From contig NZ_CP150300.1 in the NCBI RefSeq assembly GCF_037991315.1, positions 868,001-932,000 on the forward strand: 64,000 nt of DNA, in the 5' to 3' direction. The notes under the pieces are model-generated. The model searched no databases. It was given only the letters and a program-made list of their open reading frames with translations, and was not told the DNA's origin. The DNA comes from Paenibacillus sp. FSL H8-0079 (GTDB lineage Bacteria > Bacillota > Bacilli > Paenibacillales > Paenibacillaceae). Position numbers and translations under genes: made by a program. Shown one piece after another: positions 1 through 9,600 of this stretch; within the stretch, counting starts at the first letter, position 1; each line of letters begins with the position of its first letter.

Positions 1-1725
1 ATTCATACGATCATGGTTCTTTACAAACCGGAGCCGCCTTCCTTCTATAAGAAAGAAATAATTCGGTTATTGGACCAGATTGATCCATTTATACAGCTGT
101 ACGGGTACGTTCCCCAAAACCCGATACAGTTCCAAGACAAATTCCAGCAGATGTTGGACAGTTGGCAACGTATAACGGCAATGAACCAATTTCGTGCCAA
201 AAATCTCCTGTATCAAATTATTTACGATATTTACAAGGATATGCAAACGGAAGGTGTGCATTATCTTCAACCCGATCCGGTCAATTCGGCCAAACAATAT
301 CTTAATGAACACTACAGAGAACCAATTTTGTTTCAGGAAATAGCCGATATGTTTTCCATTAGTAATGGCCAACTGACTCGTTTGTTCAAAAAAAAGGAAG
401 GCATAGGATTGCAAGAGTATCTGATTCAAAAGCGGCTTGAAGTAGCGCGAAATCTTCTGACCAATACGGAATCGACAATCAAGGAAATTGCTCTGGGTTG
501 TGGTTTTATAGATGAGAAGAACCTGTTTCGTATGTTTAGAAAGCATTATAAGATGACCCCTAACGATTATCGGAAAATAAAAGCACCAGGCATGCCGGAT
601 TATGGTATTGATAATAATTCTCACCGTTTATACAATGAGGAAGGGCTAGACAACCTAGCCAAAATACATAGTGACGGGGAGTTAACCATGTTTGGACAAA
701 CAAGAAGCAAGGAAATGATAATGGCCGCGATGATGAGCTTGATGTTGTTGTTATCAGCGTGCTCGGGTACTGTACCGGCCAATAACGGAGCCACAGCAAG
801 TGAGACACCGGCGCAGACGCAACAGGTACAATCATCGTCAAGTGCGGAGACGAAGGTAGCCGAGTCCACTCCGAAGACAAGGACGGTCAACACGATTATG
901 GGGGAAATAGAAGTTCCATCTAATCTTAATCGAGTAGTCGTGAATTGGTACGCTGGAGATGCGGTTACTTTAGGCTTAAATATTGTAGGTACAACGGTTG
1001 GGCAGAGTACCGAAAGTTCTTACAACAAGCTTCCTTATTGGGATGAGTTATCCAAATATACGTTCATTGAAAAGTGGGAACCGGAAGATATAATGGCACT
1101 TGAACCAGATTTGATCATTACGCATAAGGAAGAGGACTTCGATAAATTCAGAAATATTGCTCCGGTGCTTGTGATTTCAGGTAATGAAATGACACCAACA
1201 GAGAGATTGAAGTTTCTAGGAGAAGCAACTGGACGTGGCGAGATTGCGACTCAAGTGTTGGATAACTTCGAGACCAGGCTAACTACTGCCAAACAATTGA
1301 TAAACAGCGATCGATTCAAAGACCAGACGTTTACTATTAATCAGGATTGGGGTTCAACCGGATCGTGGGCTGGCATTGGATTTGAAAGCGAGTCTCGTGG
1401 CGGAACGCTTCTATACAATTTCCTAGGAACAAAATTACCGGATAACGTGCAGGCTCTGCTCGACAAATCGGGGGATGATTATGCCATCCTTAGTTATGAA
1501 GTTGCCCATGAGTATTTTGGTGACTATGTATTATGGTTCGAATCTCCGGGCAAAGAATCGGAATATCAAAAGACAGAAATTTGGAACAGTATTCCAGCCG
1601 TTGCCAATCATAAAATTGCAATTATTCCGGCAGAGGAATATGGGCTATTCTTTTTCTCCGACGTAGCTGCCATGACTGCGCAACTGGATTATATCACGAA
1701 CCTTCTGCAATCATTAGAAGGCTAA
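1..1725 (+). CDS. AraC regulator fused in frame to siderophore-binding lipoprotein (5' end outside window)
   Basis: The frame is open to base 1, so the N-terminal sensor part is probably cut by the window; the first visible ATG is at 13. Counting from that ATG, residues about 90-190 form a double helix-turn-helix of AraC type (IADMFSISNGQLTRLFKKK, then IKEIALGCGFIDEKNLFRMF). At residues 226-251 there is a new start-like segment: MFGQTRSKEM, a hydrophobic stretch, and the lipobox LSAC. The rest is a FecB/FeuA-type periplasmic-binding domain (RVVVNWYAGDAVTLGL, EPEDIMALEPDLIITH). The family parallel is Bacillus Btr, an AraC regulator with a cytoplasmic binding domain, but here a lipoprotein export signal sits between the two halves. 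It is followed after 1 bp by two FecCD permeases. The lipoprotein half could also be made alone from an internal start at 688. The domain calls are firm; whether one or two proteins are made is open. Confidence 0.85.
   Translation: MHTIMVLYKPEPPSFYKKEIIRLLDQIDPFIQLYGYVPQNPIQFQDKFQQMLDSWQRITAMNQFRAKNLLYQIIYDIYKDMQTEGVHYLQPDPVNSAKQYLNEHYREPILFQEIADMFSISNGQLTRLFKKKEGIGLQEYLIQKRLEVARNLLTNTESTIKEIALGCGFIDEKNLFRMFRKHYKMTPNDYRKIKAPGMPDYGIDNNSHRLYNEEGLDNLAKIHSDGELTMFGQTRSKEMIMAAMMSLMLLLSACSGTVPANNGATASETPAQTQQVQSSSSAETKVAESTPKTRTVNTIMGEIEVPSNLNRVVVNWYAGDAVTLGLNIVGTTVGQSTESSYNKLPYWDELSKYTFIEKWEPEDIMALEPDLIITHKEEDFDKFRNIAPVLVISGNEMTPTERLKFLGEATGRGEIATQVLDNFETRLTTAKQLINSDRFKDQTFTINQDWGSTGSWAGIGFESESRGGTLLYNFLGTKLPDNVQALLDKSGDDYAILSYEVAHEYFGDYVLWFESPGKESEYQKTEIWNSIPAVANHKIAIIPAEEYGLFFFSDVAAMTAQLDYITNLLQSLEG
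676..690 (+). promoter_or_regulatory. Internal ribosome-binding site and ATG for a free lipoprotein
   Basis: A GGGGAG Shine-Dalgarno-like hexamer at 676-681 is followed after 6 nt by an in-frame ATG at 688. Translation from here gives a 345-residue protein starting with a classical lipoprotein signal peptide (short polar start, hydrophobic core, LSAC). This start would export the binding domain, which the full-length fusion could hardly do with about 225 residues in front of the signal. Confidence 0.6.
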
Positions 1726-1726
1726 T

Positions 1727-2755
1727 ATGGAAGCCAGTCGATCTTCTGCTTCTCTGCTCCCCAAAAGTCGACTCCTGTTGTACACAATAACAGGAGTCAT
1801 TCTTCTAATTATCATGTCGTTTCTCTCTATTTCTCTGGGTGCGGCAGATATGCAATTTTCAACCGCTTGGGGAGCCATTTTTGGCTTTGATGCTGCAATT
1901 ACAGAGCATCAGATTGTTAGAACGTTCCGATTGCCTCGAACCTTTGCGGACATTATAGTCGGCAGTAGTCTTGCCCTTTGCGGTGCGATCATGCAGGGAA
2001 CGACGCGTAATCCATTGGCCGACTCGGGACTGATGGGGATCAGTTCCGGCGCGGTGTTTGCCATAGCGCTGAGCATGGCCTTTTTCCCGGCTTCTACTTA
2101 TGGTGTGACCATGTTGTTTGCTTGTATGGGGGCAGCTATTACAACGGGACTGACATATTTTATTGCTTCAGTCGGAAAGCGCGGAATGACTCCCCAACGA
2201 TTGGTACTGGGAGGAATGTCCATTTCGATGCTGTTTGGTGCATTCTCCCAATTTATTGCTATCAGATATCAATTGGGAGAATCACTGGCATTTTGGACGG
2301 CAGGAGGAACAGCAGGAGCAACGTGGAGTGAAGTAATGTTTGTTACTCCTGTTTTTCTAGCAGGTGTAGTTGCGTCCATTGTGTTGTCCCCATTCGTAGC
2401 TGCCATGAGTTTAGGAGAAGAGGTAGCCTCTGGATTGGGATTGAAAACACGATATATTGTACTAATGTCAACGATTGTAGTGCTTGTTCTAACGGGGTTG
2501 TCGGTTATCGTAGTAGGCCCTGTCGGATTTGTCGGCCTGATAACCCCACATATTGTCCGAGGGCTAGTTGGTGTGGACTATCGTTATATCATTCCGGTAT
2601 CGGGCATATACGGTGCGCTCTTGACTGTTTCAGCGGATCTGGCAGGTCGTCTGATCAATAAGCCATATGAAACGCCGATTGGCGTCACATTTGCTGTAAT
2701 TGGTGTTCCCTACTTTCTTTACCTGGTTCGCAAGCAGAGGAAGGAGATTCAATGA
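1727..2755 (+). CDS. FecCD-type iron-siderophore ABC permease, first subunit
   Basis: This 342-residue polytopic membrane protein belongs to the FecCD/BtuC family, which forms the channel of ferric-siderophore importers. It shows the family signatures: the VRTFRLPRTFADIIVGSSLA entry motif, GTTRNPLADSGLMGISSGA, and GPVGFVGLITPHIVRGLVG near the C-terminus (the ATPase-coupling region). It starts 1 bp after the stop of the binding-protein gene and ends by overlapping the next permease gene by 4 bp (ATGA), so the three are translationally linked. The second permease makes a heterodimer likely. No ATPase gene follows; a shared ATPase encoded elsewhere is the usual solution in Bacillus relatives. 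Confidence 0.93.
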   Translation: MEASRSSASLLPKSRLLLYTITGVILLIIMSFLSISLGAADMQFSTAWGAIFGFDAAITEHQIVRTFRLPRTFADIIVGSSLALCGAIMQGTTRNPLADSGLMGISSGAVFAIALSMAFFPASTYGVTMLFACMGAAITTGLTYFIASVGKRGMTPQRLVLGGMSISMLFGAFSQFIAIRYQLGESLAFWTAGGTAGATWSEVMFVTPVFLAGVVASIVLSPFVAAMSLGEEVASGLGLKTRYIVLMSTIVVLVLTGLSVIVVGPVGFVGLITPHIVRGLVGVDYRYIIPVSGIYGALLTVSADLAGRLINKPYETPIGVTFAVIGVPYFLYLVRKQRKEIQ

Positions 2756-3765
2756 AAGCACGCCGATCTCCCGCAGTGAGAGCTGTCATCATGATGCTGA
2801 CCACGTCGATTATCATCCTTGTCATTGCATTGATTAGCATCAATTCAGGAAAGATGAATCTGACGCCGCTTGAAGTATGGCAAGTGTTAATTGGTCAAGG
2901 AACAGATCAACAGAACATGATTGTATATGAATTTCGTCTTCCTCGTATTGTGCTGGCGGTCATTGTCGGTATAGGAATGGGAGTCTCAGGCTGTGTAATG
3001 CAAACATTGCTGCGAAACGATATGGCTAGTCCCGGTACGCTGGGGATTAATTCTGGAACAGGGCTGTTTGTCCTGATTTTCGTGGTGATTTTCTCCGTGC
3101 AAGGTGTTTCTTCTGCGATAGTTTTACCGCTACTAGCATTCGTCGGCGGGATGACAGCAGCTATTTTAATTTTTGTTTTGGCTTATCGGCGTGGAAAGGA
3201 TATTTCTCCTACTTCATTGATTTTAACTGGTGTGGCTTTGGCAAGCGGCTATAGCGCATTTACGATCATGTTGACGCTTAAGCTGGATCATACTCAGATG
3301 GATTTTATGGTTCGCTGGTTTGCAGGGGAACTGTGGGGAGATGATTGGAGATATTTGCGTGTCTTAGTCCCATGGACCCTCATCCTGTGTTTGTATGTTT
3401 TCTACAAATCCCGGGTGCTTAATGCGTTGAAACTTGGTGATTCATTGGGCAAGGGACTTGGAGTGGCTGTAAAACCCGAGTTTATAGGTTTGGCGGTTGC
3501 GGCGGTTGCCTTATCTTCAGCAAGTGTTTCACTTGGCGGAAACTTTTTCTTTGTTGGACTGATTGCTCCTCATATTTCCAGAAGATTGGTAGGTCACAAT
3601 CATAAGTTTTTGGTGCCAACCTCTTGTCTGACTGGAGCCATGATTGTATTGTTGGCGGACACGATCAGCCGTACGATCAGCTTCGGTGTAAGTATTCCGA
3701 CAGGAATTTTAATTACGATCTTGAGCACTCCATATTTTTTGTATTTGTTGTCAAAAGCAAATTGA
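2752..3765 (+). CDS. FecCD-type iron-siderophore ABC permease, second subunit
   Basis: This 337-residue protein is a second FecCD/BtuC-family permease and the probable heterodimer partner of the one before it. Visible motifs are YEFRLPRIVLAVIVGIGMG, TLLRNDMASPGTLGINSGTG and FFFVGLIAPHISRRLVGHNH. The start ATG overlaps the previous stop (ATGA, 2752-2755), which indicates translational coupling. The gene ends 17 bp before the start of a ferredoxin-NADP reductase gene with a strong ribosome-binding site. About nine to ten hydrophobic segments are visible along the sequence, as expected for the family. Confidence 0.93.
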   Translation: MKARRSPAVRAVIMMLTTSIIILVIALISINSGKMNLTPLEVWQVLIGQGTDQQNMIVYEFRLPRIVLAVIVGIGMGVSGCVMQTLLRNDMASPGTLGINSGTGLFVLIFVVIFSVQGVSSAIVLPLLAFVGGMTAAILIFVLAYRRGKDISPTSLILTGVALASGYSAFTIMLTLKLDHTQMDFMVRWFAGELWGDDWRYLRVLVPWTLILCLYVFYKSRVLNALKLGDSLGKGLGVAVKPEFIGLAVAAVALSSASVSLGGNFFFVGLIAPHISRRLVGHNHKFLVPTSCLTGAMIVLLADTISRTISFGVSIPTGILITILSTPYFLYLLSKAN

Positions 3766-3782
3766 GTAGAGGAGGAATAGTC

Positions 3783-4829
3783 TTGGATGAACTTTATGAT
3801 CTTACGATTATTGGCGGTGGACCAGCTGGTCTCTATGCTGCCTTCTATAGCGGAATGCGAGATATGAAAACCAAAATTATTGAGGCTAATGATGAATTGG
3901 GTGGCGTATTGCGTACGTTCCCGGAAAAAATGATCTGGGATGTCGGCGGTACTACACCGATTCGCGGCGAAGAATTAATTCGCAGGACGATTGAACAGAG
4001 CCAGACCTTTCAGCCGACCATTTTATTGGGACAAAAAATAACCAACTTCGAGCGGCTGGAAGGTGGCACAATTCGTCTATACACTGAGACAGGCGAACAG
4101 CATCACACCAAAACGGTACTACTCGCCGTAGGTTACGGCATACCTAAGCCAGTTAAACTCGAATTGGAAGGTGTAGAACGTTTTGAAGTAAATAATCTGT
4201 TCTATACAGTGACCCAAATGGATTATTTTCGGAATAAGCGTGTCCTCATATCCGGGGGTGGCGATACAGCGGTGGATTGGGCGAATGAGTTGGAGGGGAT
4301 CGCAGCCGAAGTTATTATAGTTCATAGACGTAACCAATTTGGCGGTCACGAACAGCCTGTTAAACAAATGCTGGAGTCTTCGGTCAGAGTATACACACCA
4401 CATACCATTTCCGGTCTGCATGCCAATGCTGTTGGGGATGCCATAGAGTACGTGACGATATCTCGTTTAGATGAGAACGGGGAGATGGAGAATGAGAAAG
4501 AACGAATTGTCGTGGATGCAGTTATTGTAAACCATGGTACACGTAGTGATTGGGGAGATCTTGGTGGTTGGGAGATGGATCGAGGCGAGTGGAACAAGTT
4601 CAAAGTAAATGACAGAATGGAAACCAGTTTGCCCGGTTTTTACTGTGCGGGAGATGCTGCGGGTTATGCAGCAAAGATTGGTTTAATTGCTACGGCATTC
4701 AGCGACTCCATTATAGCAGTCAACCAAGCCAAAGCCTATATTGATCCAACTGCCAAAAGAATGGCGTCGGTTTCTTCACATAGCGATGTATTTTATGAGT
4801 GGAACAAGGCGCTTCAGGAAAATAAGTAA
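3783..4829 (+). CDS. Ferredoxin-NADP reductase, thioredoxin-reductase-like (YumC type)
   Basis: The product is 348 residues, close to YumC-type ferredoxin/flavodoxin-NADP reductases, which are FAD- and NADPH-binding. The FAD motif LTIIGGGPAGLYAAFYSG is at the N-terminus, the NADP motif VLISGGGDTAVDWANEL is mid-protein, and FYCAGDAAGYAAKIGLI is the C-terminal FAD contact. The cysteine pair of thioredoxin reductase is absent, which separates it from TrxB. I chose the TTG at 3783 because AGGAGG at 3770-3775 lies 7 nt upstream; the reading frame extends further back into the permease gene without a better start. Its place at the end of a siderophore uptake operon suggests reductive release of iron from the imported ferric chelate. 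That role is inference. Confidence 0.88.
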   Translation: MDELYDLTIIGGGPAGLYAAFYSGMRDMKTKIIEANDELGGVLRTFPEKMIWDVGGTTPIRGEELIRRTIEQSQTFQPTILLGQKITNFERLEGGTIRLYTETGEQHHTKTVLLAVGYGIPKPVKLELEGVERFEVNNLFYTVTQMDYFRNKRVLISGGGDTAVDWANELEGIAAEVIIVHRRNQFGGHEQPVKQMLESSVRVYTPHTISGLHANAVGDAIEYVTISRLDENGEMENEKERIVVDAVIVNHGTRSDWGDLGGWEMDRGEWNKFKVNDRMETSLPGFYCAGDAAGYAAKIGLIATAFSDSIIAVNQAKAYIDPTAKRMASVSSHSDVFYEWNKALQENK

Positions 4830-4837
4830 CATTTGTG

Positions 4838-4867
4838 AAAAACATAGCCGATCAGGCTGTGTTTTTT
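4838..4867 (+). terminator. Rho-independent terminator of the iron operon
   Basis: A 12-bp stem (AAAAACATAGCC with GGCTGTGTTTTT, one T-G pair) closes a GATCA loop and runs into a T tract. It lies 8 bp after the reductase stop codon. Confidence 0.85.
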
Positions 4868-4883
4868 ATGTTGTGGCGACTAA

Positions 4884-4967
4884 TAGTAGATGACAGAACA
4901 ACCTTCTAATCGTTATTCTCCACAGATTTGATCGATTCCCTTTTCTAAAGGGGAAATCTGGGGAGAG
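4884..4967 (+). repeat. Dispersed structured repeat, copy 1
   Basis: The segment has a conserved lead (ATGACAGAACAACCTTC at 4890-4906) followed by an inverted repeat: TCTCCACAGATTT at 4917-4929 pairs with AAATCTGGGGAGA at 4954-4966 with one mismatch. The inner arms (CCCTTTT and AAAGGGG type) extend the hairpin. A second copy lies on the minus strand at 55660-55744; the 39-bp cores agree at 33 positions and both have an inverted repeat in the same place. No open reading frame is inside it. Confidence 0.6.
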
Positions 4968-5047
4968 ATGAAAAGAAGATTACATTTATTGGACATTTTT
5001 AGCCTGATTCACACATTTCCATGCCGTTTATCCTTAGAATATTAATA

Positions 5048-5959
5048 TTAACGCGAGTACTCTGGTTGGGCCATCGTGATCGGCTGAGGATTGGCAAGCA
5101 CCCATAACACCGCCAACTCGGATAATCTGGCAGGCGCATCAAAATCGTATCCATTACGAAGCCTGTTTGCTAAATCTGTTGCCTCTTGGAGAAGTGCAGG
5201 AGATAGTGGCGTACCACTGCTCAGGTGATGAATCAGTGCATCCAGCATCTTGCGATACTCCGCATCCCAGTTTCCTCCGCCATTATCCAATACTTCATGG
5301 GACACGCGCCCAGTGATGCGGATAACCTCTCCCTGCACCGTTTGCGCATGCCCCTGGGCTGGAATGAGATATTCCCACAACTCTTGGTGCTGTTTGGTCC
5401 GGGTGGTTGCCTTTACCTGAATGGGGGTAGTCCCATCGTGCATGATCCGATTCGCTACCGGCTCGACATCAAATAACTGGTACAGTTTGATCAGCGCGTC
5501 TGAAACTTCATCGACTTTGTCCTTATTGAACTTCTCACGGACGAATTCAAAATCCTTACCGATCCGCTTCACAGACTCTTTCATTTCCGGGGTGACTGTT
5601 GCACCAGCATCCAGCAGAATCGCTGAAATCTTCGACATACGCTGCATGTAACGGTGTTTCATTTTGGTAATCCACAGCGTCCAGATCCGCACCTAATTCA
5701 AGGAACAGGGGTACATTTCCTGACCAGTGTGAAGCATGGGCATGTAAAGGCGTACGTTGATATTTGTCGGGTGAATTAATATCTGCCCCTTGCTCTACCA
5801 GCCAGCGGACCAGTTCATCCGAAATATGCCGAAACTGAGGGCCGTACCTTTGCTGTAGCCCCCGCGGGCATCCCATTCGCATTGCTCGAAAACCTCTTTT
5901 ACGGTAGCGATATCATTATCTTTAACGAGTTTTTCCATATGAGCAGGTAAGGTTGCTTC
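5048..5959 (-). pseudogene. Decayed ankyrin-repeat protein gene (paralogue of the gene at 15562-16617)
   Basis: Reading the minus strand from 5959, the segment matches the intact ankyrin gene at 15562-16617 almost throughout, but it is broken three ways. The 5' end stops after the codons for EATLPAH, losing the start codon and ribosome-binding site. A one-base deletion near 5840 (AGTTTCGG instead of AGCTTTCGG) shifts the frame within ALSFRHISDELV. About 160 bp coding for the third ankyrin unit is missing near 5650, which shifts the frame again. The 3' two thirds still encode KRIGKDFEFVREKFNKDKVD and the rest of the C-terminal domain in one open frame of 214 codons. Its two ankyrin units keep the TPLHA signature. 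The copies differ at many positions, so the duplication is not recent. Confidence 0.85.
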
Positions 5960-6489
5960 AACAGGACATTGTGAATCTGTCTATTCACTTACGAACGAGA
6001 GAAGAAATGAGCAAAGTAGACGCTCACTGGGAACTGATTCCGGAGATTAAAAAACTTCGTGATGAGATAGCACCCAATACTCTTCTAACGATTAATGGGG
6101 ATATTCTTGACCGTGAGACAGGCCTCAAACTCGTGGAGCAATATGGTGTGGATGGCATTATGATTGGACGCGGTATTTTCCAGAATCCGTTTGCTTTTGA
6201 GAAGGAGCCGAAGGAACACAGCAGTGAGGAATTGCTTGATCTGCTGCGGCTGCATCTGGATCTCCATGATCAATATTCAGGACAGGAGCCACGTTCGTTC
6301 AGCGCGCTTACCCGTTTCTTCAAAATCTATGTTCGTGGATTCAGGGGGGCAAGTGAACTTCGCAATGACTTAATGAACGCGAAATCAACAAGTGTAGTGC
6401 GTACATTACTTAATGAATTTGGGAGTAAGGATCAAGATGAGGAACGTGAAGAGGTCTCTCCAAAAGTAATAACTTGGTTAACGGCATGA
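5960..6489 (+). pseudogene. dus: tRNA-dihydrouridine synthase, 3' half only
   Basis: The 176 or so codons encode the C-terminal half of a Dus-family flavoprotein, which reduces uridines in tRNA D-loops. Recognisable parts are [47 protein letters not shown] (the phosphate-binding end of the TIM barrel) and the helical tail [20 protein letters not shown]. Family members are about 310-330 residues, so the first 150 or so, with the catalytic cysteine and most FMN contacts, are gone. The break falls exactly where the ankyrin pseudogene starts on the other strand (about 5960). There is no ribosome-binding site before the first ATG at 5953, so I treat it as a dead remnant. Confidence 0.85.
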
Positions 6490-6510
6490 CCAAACGATTC
6501 GATCTAATAA

Positions 6511-6550
6511 AAGCTATTTCTCATGGAATGGAGGATTAGCTTCTTTTTTA
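6511..6550 (+). terminator. Terminator of the former dus gene
   Basis: AAGCTATTTCTC (6511-6522) pairs with GAGGATTAGCTT (6531-6542) with two mismatches and is followed by a run of T residues. Confidence 0.65.
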
Positions 6551-6614
6551 TGTCTTTGTAAGGGCTTAATAATGATAGAATAAGAAGAAGCACGGTGTAC
6601 GGATTGGAGAGAGA

Positions 6615-9600
6615 ATGGGTATGTCATTAGTAATGATGAAGGAATTGATGAACGGGACTGAAATGAACATCACCTCCTTTTTAGATGTAGCAATAGGGTT
6701 GACTGAATCAGTACATAGGGCTCATAAGCAAAGTACATTTATGGGTCATTTGAATCCGAGTGGGATTCAAATTCAAATGGATCTGAATGTGGCTATTCTT
6801 ACTGATCAACGATTGATAGATTACACGTACGTATCTCCCGAACAAACGGGAAAAATCAATCATATGCCGGACAAGCGCAGCGATCTGTATGTCCTGGGAA
6901 TGATCTTTTATGAGATGTTAACCGGTCATCGGCCGTTCCATGCACAAAGTACAGAAGAATGGATACATGTACATCTTGCCGTTGTGCCCAAGCCTTTAAG
7001 CGACTGGCGTTCAAGTCTGGCAGGCTCGCTGGAGTCGATGATTATGAAGCTGTTGTCGAAGAAGCCGGAAGAGCGTTATCAGAGCGCATATGGTTTATTA
7101 AGTGACTTGAAGAGATGTGCTACATCGATGAAGGAAACGGGAGAGGTGGTTTCTTTTGAGATCGCACGTGCAGATGAGGCTAGTCGATTCAGGCTTCCTC
7201 GGACTCTCTTTGGTCGTGAGAGGGAAGAGAAGGCCCTCCAAGATGCATTCGAACAGGCAAGAGCGGGCGCATCTTCGTTTGTCTTTGTTAGTGGAATGGC
7301 AGGCAGTGGTAAAACGGTGCTCGTTCGAGAACTTCAGATGGTAGTTAGAATGGCTGGTGGTCGGTTCGTTAGTGGTAAATGTGATGTGCTGAATCGAGAT
7401 ATTCCGTTTTCTTCATTGCTGGAGGCCTTGCGAAGCTTAATTCGGCAGATATGGAGCGAATCCCCTGACAGTGTGGCGAAGCTGAAGAAGAAATTAACAA
7501 AGGCATTAGGTACAGGAGCAGCTGTGATTGTGCAGATTCTACCAGAAGCTGCGGAACTGTTTGATGAGATTCCAGCCATAGAACCGCTGCACCCTGCCGA
7601 GGCCGCTATTCGCTTTAACCGCCTGGTACCTATTTTTATAAAAGTTTTTGTGGATACACAGCATCCTCTGGTCATTTTCCTGGACGATCTTCAATGGGCA
7701 GACCCCGCTACTCTAGATGTTCTTCGCACCATCGTACATGATCAGGCACGACCGGGCTTACTGTTGATCGGTGCATACCGGGAGGAGCTCGCTACAGGAA
7801 CGCAAATTCATGAAGAAAATCAAGTGGATGCAGTCGCATGGATGAAGGACTCGTTGCACTTGCATGATGAATCACAATTAACGGTTGATCATATCAAACT
7901 CGAGACTCTGTCCTACATTGAAGTAAGACAATTCGTATCGCATGTTCTTGCGGAGAACTCTAGTCGAATTCGGTCGCTCGCAGAGGTATTATACCACCGA
8001 ACAGGTGGTAATCCGCTGTACTTGAATCGTCTTCTGGACAACCTGTATCGGGAAAACAAGCTCTATTATAATGAGTTCGAGGCATCCTGGGCCTGGGATC
8101 CATCAGTCATCACACAGAAGCCTGTGAACCCGGACATCCTTCATTTGATAGAAGCTCGTATTCATATGCTGTCCGGCGAAAAAATCGAGTTACTAACGAT
8201 TGGCGCAGCGATCGGACATCGTTTCTGTTCATCAACGCTTTCTTTAGTTAGTGGTTACACTGTGCTGTATGTCCGTCAACTGTTGCATGTGCTAGAGGAA
8301 GAGGGATTACTACGCCGAGAACATGATAATGATGAAGCAGACGGGGATGAACGTTATTATACGTTCTTGCATGACCGTATTCAGCAGGTAGCCTACAAGA
8401 GAATGTCTGATTCGGACAAAACGAGCTTGCATCTGACGATTGGCCGTGTGATCCGCGATCATCTGTCCAACCAGAGTGAATTTACGATATTTGATATGGT
8501 GTATCACTTGAATCTGGGCAGTGAGAAGATGATGGATAACGCAGAGAAGAAAGAACTTGCTGAATTCAACTATCAGGCGGGTTTGAAATCTAAGGCGTCA
8601 ACAGCCTATACGGGGGCTCTGCATTTTTTTGATATCGCTACACGTTTGTCTGGTGATGACTGGAAAGATACAGCCTCGCTTAACTACCGTATCATGGTTG
8701 AAGTGTCCGAATGTGAATATATGTGTGGTCATACAGATCGTGCGGAGGAGCTACTTGCAAACTTAATGTCTTGTACCACTAACGTGGTTGAACGTATTCA
8801 TATTTACTTGATACGCATTGCCATGTACACGTATTTGAAAGAAGACGAAACAGCTGTAAATATTGGGAAGCAGGCACTAACAGAATTGGACTGGCATTTA
8901 CCGAACCGACCTTCCAAAGCATTGGTTATAAAGGAAATCATGATGACACAGAGTGCCCTGTTCAACAGGCGTAATGATGTACCACATCTTCCCATTAATC
9001 GGGACCCCCATTATAAAGCATTATCAGATCTGGTTATGGCGATTTCGCTCTCGGTCTACGCACAGAGTCTCGGACTGTCAGCCGTGTTGTTTTCAAGATT
9101 TGTTCGTTATGGTCTCAAACATGGGAACAATGAAGCATTCTCCTACATGCTTGCCAGCTATGGTATGGTCGTCTATAAAATGTCTGGTTTCTATACGGGA
9201 GCTCAGTATGTAGATCGAGCATTCCATCTGGCATCTTCTTTTGACAGTGCAGATCTTCGGAGTAAATTATATTATCTTAGAGGTCTAATCCGAATGATGA
9301 ATCCGGAGGAAGCAGCTAAGCAATTTGAGCAATCCATTCAATATGGGATGGAATCGGCTAATCTAAACTATGTTAGCATTGCGATGATGACGCATATCAC
9401 CAACTACAATGGTGATCTGAACGCATTGTCTGCTCTGCTAAAACATTATGAAGAGATTTCGCAGCAGCTTGTGGACGGAGTCACGCTTAATATTTTTCGT
9501 ATTACAAGAGGGTACATTGCACAAATGCAGGATGGGGCCTTGGAGAGCGATGAAGTGGTTACACCCTTAAAGAGAGAGCAATATAGAGAAATTTTGAACA

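Noticed and set aside
5953..6489. Short dus open frame as a functional protein
   Set aside because: It lacks the catalytic half and any ribosome-binding site, and starts exactly at the rearrangement joint.
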